From: Sphingobacteriaceae bacterium
Lineage (GTDB): Bacteria; Bacteroidota; Bacteroidia; UBA7662
Reading direction: 5' to 3'
DNA length: 64,000 nt
Assembly (NCBI GenBank): GCA_013824115.1
Contig: PNNG01000001.1
Location: 1-64,000, forward strand
A program made the translations under genes and the position numbers. Positions 24,092-32,924 of this stretch are shown here, one piece after another. The notes under the pieces are model-generated. The model was not told where the DNA came from. It was given only the letters and a program-made list of their open reading frames with translations, and ran no database searches. Every line of letters begins with the position of its first letter. Position 1 is the first letter of the stretch.

Positions 24092-26092
24092 ATGAACGCC
24101 AATGAAAATTACGGTCGAGACGACCGCAGCAGGCGCACCAATTCCGATGCAAATGCTTTCAATGAAGACCGTCAGGCCCGCCTAGAGCGCCTCCAACGCG
24201 AACTTCGTACACTCGAGGAAGGCAGCGATGACCAAAAATCGAAACTGATTAACCGCGACCTCGACCGCTCCAACACTCCACGCAACAACGACTTTGCGCC
24301 CCGCAACCGTTTCGGCAATGACCGCAACGAGGGACGCTCTTTCGATCGTCCCCGTGGTGATTTTAACCGCGATAACAACCGCGGCGAAGGCCGTTCGTTT
24401 GATCGCCCAAGAGGTGAATTTAACCGCGACAGCAAACCAGGTGAGGGTCGTTCATTCGATCGTCCACGCCCTGATTTTAACCGCGATAGCAAACCCGGAG
24501 AAGGTCGTCCTTTCGACCGACCAAGAGGTGAATTTAATCGCGACAACAACCGTGGTGAAGGTCGCTCGTTCGATCGTCCGCGCCCTGATTTCAACAGGGA
24601 CAACAATACCGGCGAAGGCCGTTCGTTTGATCGCCCTCGTGGCGATTTTAACCGCGACAGCAAACCAAGCGAGGGCCGTTCATTCGATCGTCCGCGTCCC
24701 GACTTCAACCGCGACAGCAAACCCGGTGAAGGCCGTTCATTCGACCGTCCCCGTGGTGATTTTAACCGCGATGGCAACCGTGAAGGCCGTTCATTCGACC
24801 GTCCGCGTCCCGACTTCAACCGCGACAGCAAGCCCGGAGAAGGCCGTTCATTCGACCGTCCCCGTGGTGATTTTAACCGCGATGGCAATCGTGAGGGTCG
24901 TTCATTCGACCGTCCGCGTCCCGACTTCAACCGCGACAGCAAACCCGGTGAAGGCCGTTCATTCGACCGTCCGCGTGGTGATTTTAACCGCGATGGCAAC
25001 CGCGAGGGTCGTTCATTCGATCGCCCGCGTCCCGACTTTAACCGCGATAGCAAACCCGGTGAAGGCCGTTCATTCGATCGTCCGCGAGGCGATTTTAACC
25101 GCGATAGCAAACCCGGTGAAGGCCGTTCATTTGATCGTCCGCGTGGCGATTTCAACCGCGATGGCAACCGTGAAGGACGTTCTTTTGATCGCCCTCGTCC
25201 TCGTTTTGGCGATGACCGTGGTCCACGTTCGTTCGATCGCAATGGCAGCAACGATCGTTATGGCGATCGCAAGCCTTATGAACGCGATGTTGCCCGCATG
25301 TTCGGCAAGGGGCCTGAGCAGCGCAAAAGATCACGTCCTGGTCCGTTAGATGTTCCTGCCAAGCCAGAAACCATCATTTTTGATGGACCTATGCGCTTGA
25401 ACCGTTACATTGCTAACTCGGGCATTTGCAGCCGCCGTCGTGCCGATGAACTCATTGCTGCAGGTGAAATTTTCGTAAATGGCGCTGCGGTTACCGAATT
25501 GGGTAGCCGTGTGAATCCGGGTGATACCGTAACCTATCAAGACAAAGCACTTACGCTCGAAACACTGGTGTATGTACTTTTGAACAAGCCGAAAGATTTT
25601 ATCACTACCCTCGACGATCCAGAAGAGCGTCGTACTGTGATGAGTCTGGTGAAAAATGCCACCGAGGAGCGCATTGTACCCGTTGGTCGCTTAGACCGCA
25701 ATACAACGGGCTTATTGGTGCTTACCAACGATGGCGAACTCACCCAAAAACTCACACACCCCAGCAACAACATTGCGAAAGTGTATGATGTAGTGCTCAA
25801 CAAAGAGTTGACCCAAGCCGATTTTACCAAAATTACTGAAGGCGTTACGCTCGAAGATGGTTTGGCCAAGGTAGATGCCATTGCTTTCCCCAATCCGGCC
25901 GATAAAACCGAGGTGGGTCTAGAAATCCACAGTGGTCGCAACCGCATTGTGCGCCGTATTTTCGAATCACTCGGTTACGATGTGGTGAAGTTGGATCGGG
26001 TTTATTACGCCGGACTTACCAAGAAAGACCTTCCGCGCGGTAACTGGCGTTACCTTTCGCCCAAGGAAATTACCCGACTGAAGTCGATGTAA
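24092..26092 (+). CDS. RsuA/RluB-family pseudouridine synthase with long disordered repeat
   Basis: A 666-aa protein. The C-terminal part (about residues 430-666) is a complete RsuA/RluB/E/F-type rRNA pseudouridine synthase: S4 RNA-binding domain (MRLNRYIANSGICSRRRADE), catalytic Asp in GRLDRNTTGLL, and the RNRIVRRIFESLGY motif. The N-terminal 430 residues are low complexity: a charged head (1-79), then 16 repeats of EGRSFDRPR(G/P)(D/E)FNRD with SKPG, NNRG or GNR linkers. Arg, Asp and Gly dominate, so this part is disordered and could bind RNA or drive condensation. Basic N-terminal extensions are known in Bacteroidota members of the family; this one is very long and regular. Confidence 0.93.
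   Translation: MNANENYGRDDRSRRTNSDANAFNEDRQARLERLQRELRTLEEGSDDQKSKLINRDLDRSNTPRNNDFAPRNRFGNDRNEGRSFDRPRGDFNRDNNRGEGRSFDRPRGEFNRDSKPGEGRSFDRPRPDFNRDSKPGEGRPFDRPRGEFNRDNNRGEGRSFDRPRPDFNRDNNTGEGRSFDRPRGDFNRDSKPSEGRSFDRPRPDFNRDSKPGEGRSFDRPRGDFNRDGNREGRSFDRPRPDFNRDSKPGEGRSFDRPRGDFNRDGNREGRSFDRPRPDFNRDSKPGEGRSFDRPRGDFNRDGNREGRSFDRPRPDFNRDSKPGEGRSFDRPRGDFNRDSKPGEGRSFDRPRGDFNRDGNREGRSFDRPRPRFGDDRGPRSFDRNGSNDRYGDRKPYERDVARMFGKGPEQRKRSRPGPLDVPAKPETIIFDGPMRLNRYIANSGICSRRRADELIAAGEIFVNGAAVTELGSRVNPGDTVTYQDKALTLETLVYVLLNKPKDFITTLDDPEERRTVMSLVKNATEERIVPVGRLDRNTTGLLVLTNDGELTQKLTHPSNNIAKVYDVVLNKELTQADFTKITEGVTLEDGLAKVDAIAFPNPADKTEVGLEIHSGRNRIVRRIFESLGYDVVKLDRVYYAGLTKKDLPRGNWRYLSPKEITRLKSM
24329..25230 (+). 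repeat. 16-unit repeat of 54-57 bp in the pseudouridine synthase gene
   Basis: Units encode EGRSFDRPR followed by GDF/GEF or PDF. From unit 7 the two types alternate as a 111-bp super-unit (57 + 54 bp), and the DNA is nearly identical between copies. Such arrays can expand and contract by slippage. Because of the regular composition, long open frames also appear in other frames here and should not be read as genes. Confidence 0.93.
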
Positions 26093-26110
26093 GTCCTGAA
26101 CGTAGACAAT

Positions 26111-26147
26111 AAAAAACCCGCTGATGAAAATTCAGCGGGTTTTTTTA
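26111..26147. terminator. Bidirectional rho-independent terminator
   Basis: A perfect 9-bp stem ACCCGCTGA / TCAGCGGGT with a 7-nt loop, flanked by an A-tract and a T-tract. It lies between two convergent genes and serves both. Confidence 0.93.
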
Positions 26148-26165
26148 TGTCCGAAGCGGAGCAAC

Positions 26166-26993
26166 TTACTTCACCAATAGCTTTTGGCTAAAGCGTTTGC
26201 CACCAGCATCTACACTTACGAAGTACACGCCTGGGTTCAATTGTGGTTTGAGATCGTAACCCATTTGGTGATCGCCCGCCTCTTGCGTTTCGTTGAGCAG
26301 TTGCAAAGCCTCTCTTCCTGTAATGTCGTAAAGTTTGATAATGACCTTCTCACTGCGCTCGAGTGAATAGCTGAGCGTTAAGCGGTCGTTTACCGGGTTG
26401 GGGTACATGCGGAATTGACGCAATTTGCCAGCTTCATTGAGCGAAGCAGCCAGGTTCTCTTGCACAGTAAACTGTTCAGTACGTAATCCGTTGTTCCTGC
26501 CGTTTACAAATGCCCCGTAAAAGGTAACCGGACCTGTACCTGCTGCAGGGGCACGCCATTGGAACGTCCAAGCACCGGTAGCGCCGCTCTGTGCCAAAGT
26601 GTGGGTAACGTATTTGCCCTGGCCTACGGTTTGGGTGCCTTGATTGCCGCTGGTGGTGGTGTTGAGAAGCTGCCCCAATAGGGTGCCGCTGGCATTTTGA
26701 GGCGATAATTGAAAGCCCTTATTGCCCGTGCCGCTAAAGTTCACTTGAATGGTGTAGGTTTGGCCCGGATTGTAGCCGGCGGCAGGCACGCCCACAAAAA
26801 ACAAATTGCTGCCAGCGGAAGGAGTAGCACCATGGCAACCCGATGATGAACAAGTAAGCCCACCATCTCCAGGTGAGCCGGTGCGCCCAGCTGGTGCGCC
26901 GGTAGAATTGGTATGCGCCTGATTGTAAGCGCTATCGTAAGCCACCATGGCGGTGAAAAGCAGGGTTGTAAGGAGGGTAATTTTTCGGATCAT
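26166..26993 (-). CDS. Choice-of-anchor V domain protein with T9SS type A sorting domain
   Basis: A 275-aa exported protein. After the signal peptide (MIRKITLLTTLLFTAMVAYDS), the segment GAPAGRTGSPGDGGLTCSSSGCHG carries a C-x4-CH motif that may bind a c-type heme or metal. A beta-sandwich domain (about 70-180, YNPGQTYTIQVNFSG...) resembles the reelin-like/choice-of-anchor V domain. The end is a T9SS type A sorting domain (FRMYPNPVNDRLT... to SQKLLVK). It is downstream of a monoheme cytochrome c lipoprotein and a DUF5777 barrel gene, in the same orientation, which suggests a surface redox or binding function. Confidence 0.88.
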   Translation of the reverse strand: MIRKITLLTTLLFTAMVAYDSAYNQAHTNSTGAPAGRTGSPGDGGLTCSSSGCHGATPSAGSNLFFVGVPAAGYNPGQTYTIQVNFSGTGNKGFQLSPQNASGTLLGQLLNTTTSGNQGTQTVGQGKYVTHTLAQSGATGAWTFQWRAPAAGTGPVTFYGAFVNGRNNGLRTEQFTVQENLAASLNEAGKLRQFRMYPNPVNDRLTLSYSLERSEKVIIKLYDITGREALQLLNETQEAGDHQMGYDLKPQLNPGVYFVSVDAGGKRFSQKLLVK

Positions 26994-27060
26994 GGCCTAA
27001 ATATAAGCAAGGGTTTGATGCTGAAGATGCTGGCTTGTCATTTTAATGTAATCTTCACGC

Positions 27061-27945
27061 CTAGCGGTGCTCTTTTGGGGAGCGAATGGTGAATACGCGT
27101 GACAAATTGAAGCCAAAATGAATGTCTCCATCCAACCACGAACCATTTTGACCAGTGATGAATTGCCGTTCGTTGAGGCCGCGACTGTTGGTGAAGTGCA
27201 GCTGAAAAACGTGCCCACCGGTTTCAATGTCAAATCCCACCGAAAGACTGTTGCGGTGATTGGGCAATTGTCCGGGCAGCACATAAAAATAATCGAAGGT
27301 AGTTGCAATACGGTTGCTCAGTTTTACCCTGCCACCCATGCCTATGGCAAAAACATCGTTCGGTATTTCACGGTTTGGAACGAGGTTTCGGTGCACCAAA
27401 GTGGGGCTCAGTTGTAAACTGAAGGTTTCGTTGAATTTGCGGGCAATAAGCAACTGGTGGTAATAACTCAAACGCGAAGAGAAGAGGTTTTCACGATTGG
27501 GGTCGGGCCAGCGCTGTGTGTTAATGAGCATGCCACTTACCCAACTTACCGAAACAGGCATCTGACGCGCGCCCGACGACTGACGCAAGATTTTGTATTT
27601 CACCAAGCCGTCGTATTCTTTGCCGATGTTACTTCTACCAATACCTACTTGCAGCCGATCGGTGATGCCATAATCGAAACTCATGCGCATATTGGCCTGA
27701 TCGAGCCCAAAGAGCTCATACGGGCCTCCATTGATGGCGCCAAAACGGTGTAAAATGCGAAAATCGAGCACCCCCGCCGACACATTTTCGATACTGTGAC
27801 CGTTGATGATACGGGTTGATTTGAAAGCATATTTGCTGTAGTGTATTTCGGGCTGCTCGTCGGCATTGAGCAGCGCCTCTAAGTCATCCTGGGCGCCGGC
27901 AGCACTGGCTGTAAGCACACATAAAAAGGTGAGTATCGACTTCAT
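27061..27945 (-). CDS. DUF5777 family beta-barrel outer membrane protein
   Basis: A 294-aa protein with signal peptide (cleavage after AAGAQ). The conserved region includes STRIINGHSIENVSAGVLDF, LHRFGAINGGPYELFGLDQA and YGITDRLQVGIGRS, the signature of DUF5777 barrel proteins as I recall it. Alternating strands to the end (NLSRVFTI) fit a barrel of about 12 strands. The cargo is unknown. It sits 3 bp downstream of a cytochrome c lipoprotein gene and is followed by a T9SS-exported C-x4-CH protein. The three probably form one envelope system. Confidence 0.85.
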   Translation of the reverse strand: MKSILTFLCVLTASAAGAQDDLEALLNADEQPEIHYSKYAFKSTRIINGHSIENVSAGVLDFRILHRFGAINGGPYELFGLDQANMRMSFDYGITDRLQVGIGRSNIGKEYDGLVKYKILRQSSGARQMPVSVSWVSGMLINTQRWPDPNRENLFSSRLSYYHQLLIARKFNETFSLQLSPTLVHRNLVPNREIPNDVFAIGMGGRVKLSNRIATTFDYFYVLPGQLPNHRNSLSVGFDIETGGHVFQLHFTNSRGLNERQFITGQNGSWLDGDIHFGFNLSRVFTIRSPKEHR

Positions 27946-27948
27946 GGT

Positions 27949-28302
27949 TTAGTTGTTTGGGGCACCTTGTCGGGCCCATGCTTCTATTTTTTGGATGCTG
28001 CATGGATCGAGCTTGGCTCCTTGGGGCATGAGCAACACATCATCAGGATTTCTCTTAATCCGGTCGATGATATTCGCAATATTGCCTGATACCAACGCAT
28101 GGGTGTTCAAAGCCAGTCCGCCTGCTGGAAAGCCTCCACTGTGGCACGATACACATCGGCTGTTCATGATGGGTACAATTTCGGTATTGTAACTTACCGC
28201 CACAGTATCACAACCCCCTGGCGCAGGTGGATATAGGTCTTGTTCATTGTCGTAATAGCAGCCCGAAAGCAAGCCCAACAAACTTAAAAGCAATAAACGC
28301 AT
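27949..28302 (-). CDS. Monoheme cytochrome c lipoprotein
   Basis: A 117-aa protein with lipobox LLSGC (Cys15) and one heme c site CVSCH (residues 50-54). A Met near residue 93 (LLMPQG) is a likely sixth ligand. The PIMNSRCVSCHSGG...GLALNTH pattern is that of small cytochrome c domains often found as surface or periplasmic electron carriers in Bacteroidota and Planctomycetota. It is the first gene of the cytochrome / DUF5777 / anchor V operon. Confidence 0.92.
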   Translation of the reverse strand: MRLLLLSLLGLLSGCYYDNEQDLYPPAPGGCDTVAVSYNTEIVPIMNSRCVSCHSGGFPAGGLALNTHALVSGNIANIIDRIKRNPDDVLLMPQGAKLDPCSIQKIEAWARQGAPNN

Positions 28303-28338
28303 GGCATTTTTCTAAATAAAGTGCTGAGACACAAAAAT

Positions 28339-28351
28339 GTTTGCAACAAAC
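28339..28351. promoter_or_regulatory. Palindrome in divergent cytochrome/tdh intergenic region
   Basis: GTTTG-CAA-CAAAC, a perfect 5-bp inverted repeat, lies 37 bp upstream of the cytochrome c gene and 141 bp upstream of tdh. A regulator site is possible; evidence is weak. Confidence 0.3.
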
Positions 28352-28475
28352 TTAGACTTTACATTTGGTGTTACACCCTTGGCTTGCTTCAAGTCGCAAA
28401 AACACTGGTTATTTTTACAGACTGCTGCCGTACAGCCGTTTAAAGCAAAAGCTACCTAGCAAGGGCTAACTTCCC

Positions 28476-28483
28476 TAAATTTG
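28476..28483 (+). promoter_or_regulatory. -7 promoter box of tdh
   Basis: TAAATTTG exactly matches TAnnTTTG. It ends 9 bp before the ATG at 28493, so the leader should be only a few nucleotides. Confidence 0.6.
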
Positions 28484-28492
28484 CCGCACTAA

Positions 28493-29449
28493 ATGGCACA
28501 CATGGCGAGCAACGAGCGCATCCTCATTTTAGGTTCCGAAGGACAATTGGGTTCGGAATTGTCGGCCCAACTGCAACAAAGGCATGGCCTGCAGAATGTA
28601 ATCTGTACCGACATCCGCAATGGTCACCCCAATACCGAACGTAGATTCATGGAATTGGATGTGCTCAATGCCGATGCGGTTGAGCAAGTCATTATCAGCG
28701 AAAACGTCACTACCATTTATTTGCTGGCCGCGGTTTTATCGGCCAAAGGCGAAACCAACCCCATGTTCGCTTGGAAGCTCAATATGGATAGTCTCTTGCA
28801 GGTGTTGCAATTGTCGGTGAAGCACAAAGTGAACCGTGTTTTTTGGCCCAGTAGCATTGCTGCATTCGGACCTACAACGCCCAAAACCGATACGCCACAA
28901 CATCCTTATATGGACCCGAATACGGTTTATGGGGTGAGCAAGTTGAGTGGCGAATTGTGGTGCCAGTATTTCTTTACACGCTATGGCCTCGATGTACGCT
29001 CGTTGCGTTACCCAGGCATCATCAGCTGGAAAACGCCTCCTGGTGGCGGAACCACCGATTATGCGGTAGAGATTTTCCATGAAGCGCTGAAAAAGGGCAG
29101 CTATGAGAGCTTTTTACACGCCCAAACCAGTTTGCCCATGATGTTCATCGATGATGCCATCCGTGCCACCCTCGAACTCATGGAAGCGCCTGCCGAAAAG
29201 GTGAAAGAACGCACTTCCTATAACCTGGCAGCTATGAGCTTCACGCCGGCTGAATTGGCCGAAGCCATCCAAAAACGCCTTCCTAATTTCACCATCGGTT
29301 ACAAAACCGACTTCCGTCAGGCCATTGCCGACAGCTGGCCCGGCAGCATCGACGACAGTGCCGCCCGCCGCGATTGGGGCTGGCAGCACCGTTTCGACCT
29401 GGATGCCCTGGTGGATGAAATGCTGAACAACCTGCGCAACAGGGTGTAA
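28493..29449 (+). CDS. tdh: SDR-type L-threonine 3-dehydrogenase
   Basis: A 318-aa extended SDR enzyme oxidising L-threonine to 2-amino-3-ketobutyrate with NAD, the first step of threonine breakdown to glycine and acetyl-CoA. It has the Rossmann motif GSEGQLGSEL, catalytic YGVSK (TVYGVSKLSGE), and the family signatures FWPSSIAAFGPTTP and RYPGIISWKTPPGGGTTDYA, which separate it from sugar epimerases. ATG at 28493 or 28502 are both possible. It is convergent with recF with no gap. Confidence 0.9.
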   Translation: MAHMASNERILILGSEGQLGSELSAQLQQRHGLQNVICTDIRNGHPNTERRFMELDVLNADAVEQVIISENVTTIYLLAAVLSAKGETNPMFAWKLNMDSLLQVLQLSVKHKVNRVFWPSSIAAFGPTTPKTDTPQHPYMDPNTVYGVSKLSGELWCQYFFTRYGLDVRSLRYPGIISWKTPPGGGTTDYAVEIFHEALKKGSYESFLHAQTSLPMMFIDDAIRATLELMEAPAEKVKERTSYNLAAMSFTPAELAEAIQKRLPNFTIGYKTDFRQAIADSWPGSIDDSAARRDWGWQHRFDLDALVDEMLNNLRNRV

Positions 29450-30523
29450 TCAAGCATGTTCCAGTTCGATGTACTGGATGTGAGGTCCTGTGCCGAAAAT
29501 GGCTTCTACCCGTTTGCGATCGGTATCGGTTAAAAAAATCTGACCAAAACGCTCTTCCTGCACCAAACGCAGCAGACTGCTCACGCGGCTGCCATCGAGT
29601 TTTTCAAAAATATCGTCGAGCAGCAAAAAGGGCTTTTGCCCGCATTGTTCGCTGAGGTAAATGGCTTGCGCCAACTTGAGGCTGATTAGAAACGACTTCT
29701 GTTGTCCTTGCGAGCCGAAACGACGCACGGCTTGTTTGTTCAACGTAAAATGCAACTCGTCGCGGTGAATTCCAAAAAGGCAGCGACCGGCTTCCTGTTC
29801 ATGCTTGTTTTTTTGTGCTCGACTGAGTTCGGGCCTCGCCAAGTGTTCATAGCTGATACCGGCAGCCTCGCGGTTGCCCGAAATGGTGCGGTATAGATTT
29901 TCGAACAAAGGATTAAACAAGTCAATCCAAGCCGCGCGTTTGCTGCTGAGCTGCAGGTCAAGTTGCTCCAGCTGCTCGCTCAGGATGTCGAACAGCAGCC
30001 CGTCGAAGCGCCCATCGGTTTTGTACTGACGCAACATGGCTTGTTTTTGCTGCAAGAGTTTGTTGTAACGCATGAGGTCGAGCAAATAGGCATGGTCGGT
30101 TTGCGAAAGCAGCATATCAGCAAAACGTCGGCGGATTTCGCTGCTGTCGTAAATGAGATCGAGGTCGGTAGGTGCCACCATCACCACCGGAAAGCGGCCG
30201 ATGTGGTCGGCGAGCCGTTCGTACGTTACCCCATTGTTTTTCAGCAGCTTCTTGCCGCCCTGCCATGCGCAAAAAAGCCTCATTTCGCGCTCATTTTGAA
30301 CGATATCGGCATCGAGGTTGAAGAAATCTTCACCGAAGCGCACCAGTTGCTGGTCTTGCTGGCTGAAGTAACTTTTGCTGAGGCAGAGGTAGTGAATGGC
30401 GTCGAGCACATTGGTTTTGCCGGTTCCATTGGGGCCGGTGATGCTCACCACCGGGGCATCGAAGATGTATTGTCCGCGGGTGGCATTGCGGTAGTTCAAC
30501 AAACTCAGGCGTTTCAGCTGCAT
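29450..30523 (-). CDS. recF: DNA replication and repair protein RecF
   Basis: A 357-aa SMC-like ATPase of the RecFOR pathway, which loads RecA at single-strand gaps. Walker A is GPNGTGKTNVLDAI, the signature motif GSQGQQKSFLISLKLA, and Walker B FLLLDDIFEKLD; the family motif SSEIRRRFADMLLSQ is present. Length is normal. It is divergent from pdhA with 63 bp between start codons, and separated from the usual dnaA-dnaN-recF cluster, as in other Bacteroidota. Confidence 0.97.
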   Translation of the reverse strand: MQLKRLSLLNYRNATRGQYIFDAPVVSITGPNGTGKTNVLDAIHYLCLSKSYFSQQDQQLVRFGEDFFNLDADIVQNEREMRLFCAWQGGKKLLKNNGVTYERLADHIGRFPVVMVAPTDLDLIYDSSEIRRRFADMLLSQTDHAYLLDLMRYNKLLQQKQAMLRQYKTDGRFDGLLFDILSEQLEQLDLQLSSKRAAWIDLFNPLFENLYRTISGNREAAGISYEHLARPELSRAQKNKHEQEAGRCLFGIHRDELHFTLNKQAVRRFGSQGQQKSFLISLKLAQAIYLSEQCGQKPFLLLDDIFEKLDGSRVSSLLRLVQEERFGQIFLTDTDRKRVEAIFGTGPHIQYIELEHA

Positions 30524-30586
30524 GTAAATCTTGCTCGGATAATAAATTAGGCCGTATATTAGCGGCTCGTTTTCGAAAATACATTC

Positions 30587-31582
30587 ATGGCAAAGGCGAA
30601 AGTTACGAAAGAAACCTACCTACAGTGGTATGAGCAGATGCAGTTGATCCGCCGTTTTGAAGAAAAATGCGCGCAACTGTACGGACAGCAGAAAATTAAA
30701 GGTTTCTGTCACCTTTATATAGGACAAGAAGCGGTGGTTGCCGGTACTTATTCGGTCATTACTTCCGAAGATTCGGTGATTACAGCATACCGCGATCACG
30801 GGCATGCGTTGGCTTGTGGAATGACTCCCGAGTCGGTAATGGCCGAGTTGTATGGCAAGGTTACCGGTTGCTCTAAGGGCAAGGGCGGTTCGATGCACAT
30901 GTTCAGCAAGCAGTTCCGCAATTTTGGTGGGCATGGTATTGTAGGTGGACAAGTTCCACTGGGTGCAGGCATTGCCTTCGCCGAGCAGTACCTCGGTACC
31001 AAAAATGTGAACATCTGTTACATGGGCGATGGAGCCGTTCGTCAGGGTGCCCTGCACGAAACCTTCAACATGGCCATGCTGTGGAAGCTGCCGGTGGTAT
31101 TTGTGGTGGAGAACAACTTCTACGCCATGGGTACTTCGTTGGAGCGCACCACCAACCTCACCGATATTTATAAGATGGGCCTGGCATACGATATGCCTTC
31201 GCAGTGGGTAGATGGCATGAGCTGCGAGGCCGTGCACGAAGCCATGGCAGTGGCCGTTGAGCGTGCCCGCAAAGGTGATGGACCAACCTTCCTTGAGATT
31301 CGCACTTACCGTTACCGTGGTCACTCTATGAGCGACCCAGCCAAGTACCGCACCAAGGAGGAAGTGGAAGACTACAAGTCGAAAGACCCCATCACGGTAA
31401 CCCGCGAAACCATTCTCAAGAAGAAGTACGCTACCGAGGCAGAATTAAGTGCCATTGACGAAAAGATTGAGGAGCAAGTGAAGGCTTCGGTAGAGTTTGC
31501 CGAAAATTCACCTTGGCCCGATGTGTCGGAATTGTATACCGATGTATATGAGCAAGCCGACTATCCATTCATCATGGACTAA
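30587..31582 (+). CDS. pdhA: Pyruvate dehydrogenase E1 component subunit alpha
   Basis: A 331-aa thiamine-diphosphate enzyme subunit that decarboxylates pyruvate in the pyruvate dehydrogenase complex. The TPP/Mg motif GDGAVRQGALHETFNMA runs to VVENNFYAMGTS. YRDHGHAL and the phosphorylation-loop region YRYRGHSMSDPAKYR are family features. The E1 beta and E2 genes are not next to it; instead a TPR protein and ribH follow in the same direction, possibly in one operon. Confidence 0.96.
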   Translation: MAKAKVTKETYLQWYEQMQLIRRFEEKCAQLYGQQKIKGFCHLYIGQEAVVAGTYSVITSEDSVITAYRDHGHALACGMTPESVMAELYGKVTGCSKGKGGSMHMFSKQFRNFGGHGIVGGQVPLGAGIAFAEQYLGTKNVNICYMGDGAVRQGALHETFNMAMLWKLPVVFVVENNFYAMGTSLERTTNLTDIYKMGLAYDMPSQWVDGMSCEAVHEAMAVAVERARKGDGPTFLEIRTYRYRGHSMSDPAKYRTKEEVEDYKSKDPITVTRETILKKKYATEAELSAIDEKIEEQVKASVEFAENSPWPDVSELYTDVYEQADYPFIMD

Positions 31583-31605
31583 CCCTAAAAGAAGCACAAA
31601 TTATC

Positions 31606-32307
31606 ATGGCAAATAAAGAACAAGGGAGCGATAAGCCCCTCGATTTTGGAATCGAAAACCTCGACTTGCAGGAAACCATCAGCCGGTCGGAGCTATTTTT
31701 GGAAAAGTACAAGCAAATTGTTTACGGCGTATTGGGCGGCGTGGTGGTGGTTGCAGGTTTGATTTATTACGTTGCTGCGGTATATCTGCCCAACAAACAA
31801 ACCGAGGCCCAAAACCTGATGTATGTTGCCGAACGCTATTTCGAGAACGATTCGCTCAATTTGGCCATCAATGGTGACGGCAATTTCCCTGGATTTGAAG
31901 AAATTGCCGATGATTATGGCTGGACCAAGGCTGGCAAGTTGGCCAATTATTACCTCGGGGTCAGTTATTTGCGCTTGGGTAAGTTTGAGGAAGCCATCGA
32001 CAAGCTTAAGAGTTTTAGCACCAATGAGCCCATTATAGGCAGCATTGCATTGGGTGCCACTGGCGATGCTTATTTGGAGTTAGGCCAAAAGGAAAAAGCT
32101 TTAGATCACTACCTCAAAGCAGCCAATAAAGAAGAGAACCAGTTTACTACTCCCGTATACTTGATGCGTGCTGGTGAGCTGGCCGAAAACATGGGCAACA
32201 GCAAAAAAGCTTTGGAACTGTACGAGCGTATTTTTGCCGATTATAAAAACACCAGCGAAGGCCAGTCGGTAGAGAAATACATTGCCCGTATCAAGGCAAG
32301 TAACTAA
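31606..32307 (+). CDS. Single-TM tetratricopeptide repeat protein (YfgM/BamD-like)
   Basis: A 233-aa protein with an acidic cytoplasmic N-terminus, one transmembrane helix (about residues 39-61, VYGVLGGVVVVAGLIYYV) and about four TPR units outside (LANYYLGVSYLRLGKFEEAI, ALGATGDAYLELGQKEKAL and so on). The layout resembles YfgM, which assists periplasmic chaperone traffic at the Sec translocon. The stop and the ribH start share one base (TAATG), so translation is coupled. Confidence 0.85.
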   Translation: MANKEQGSDKPLDFGIENLDLQETISRSELFLEKYKQIVYGVLGGVVVVAGLIYYVAAVYLPNKQTEAQNLMYVAERYFENDSLNLAINGDGNFPGFEEIADDYGWTKAGKLANYYLGVSYLRLGKFEEAIDKLKSFSTNEPIIGSIALGATGDAYLELGQKEKALDHYLKAANKEENQFTTPVYLMRAGELAENMGNSKKALELYERIFADYKNTSEGQSVEKYIARIKASN

Positions 32308-32792
32308 TGGCTACTGCGCTACACAATTTATCGGACTACAAGCCTTTTGAATTGGCTGGTGCCGAGAAGTTGAAGATTGGCATTGTAACTGCCGAATGGA
32401 ATGAACACATAACGGGTGCCCTCCGCGAGGGTGCCCGTTCTTTCTTGTTGGCCCAAGGCATTTTAAATGAACACATTGTAGACCATGGCGTGCCGGGTAG
32501 TTATGAATTGCCCTTGGCAGCCCAGTGGTTGTGTGATGCAGGTTGCGATGCCGTGATTGCCATTGGCTGCCTTATTAAGGGGGAAACCCCCCATTTTGAG
32601 TACATCAGTGAAGCAGTAGCACATGGGTTAATGGATGTGAATTTGCGCACTGGAAAACCAGCAGCATTTGGCGTAATTACGGTGCTCACCGAAGAACAGG
32701 CCCTCGACCGCGCCGGAGGCAAACACGGCAACAAAGGCACAGAAGCCGCTGTAACCGTATTGCGGATGTTGCAGTTAAAGGCCAAGCTCTAA
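32307..32792 (+). CDS. ribH: 6,7-dimethyl-8-ribityllumazine synthase
   Basis: A 161-aa riboflavin pathway enzyme that condenses 5-amino-6-ribitylamino-uracil with 3,4-dihydroxy-2-butanone 4-phosphate. Family motifs are GIVTAEWNEHIT, VPGSYELPLAA, IGCLIKGETPHFEYI with the catalytic His, FGVITVLTEEQALDRAGG and NKGTEAA. It is last in the pdhA-TPR-ribH run and is followed by a clear terminator. No FMN riboswitch is seen. Confidence 0.97.
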   Translation: MATALHNLSDYKPFELAGAEKLKIGIVTAEWNEHITGALREGARSFLLAQGILNEHIVDHGVPGSYELPLAAQWLCDAGCDAVIAIGCLIKGETPHFEYISEAVAHGLMDVNLRTGKPAAFGVITVLTEEQALDRAGGKHGNKGTEAAVTVLRMLQLKAKL

Positions 32793-32820
32793 AAGTTGCT
32801 CATTAACATGACTATAAGAT

Positions 32821-32847
32821 AAGCCTTCGCGAAAGCGGAGGTTTTTT
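32821..32847 (+). terminator. Rho-independent terminator after ribH
   Basis: A 7-bp stem CCTTCGC / GCGGAGG with one T-G pair and a GAAA tetraloop, followed by six T residues; it lies 28 bp after the ribH stop. Confidence 0.9.
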
Positions 32848-32924
32848 GTGTCCTGTACTTTTTATTTGGTGGTTTCGTACATAGGTGTTATATTGCATTT
32901 GATGTTTCATTAAAAGCCCATCAC

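Noticed and set aside
24172-25349. Two long frames (about 350 codons each, one per strand) across the repeat of the pseudouridine synthase gene
   Set aside because: Both are by-products of a stop-free periodic repeat; they encode simple Arg/Ser/Pro or Ala/Val/Thr-rich strings and have no independent start context.
32307-32792. FMN riboswitch controlling ribH
   Set aside because: ribH starts one base inside the preceding stop codon in an operon and has no room for an aptamer; no conserved FMN-element segments were seen upstream of the operon.
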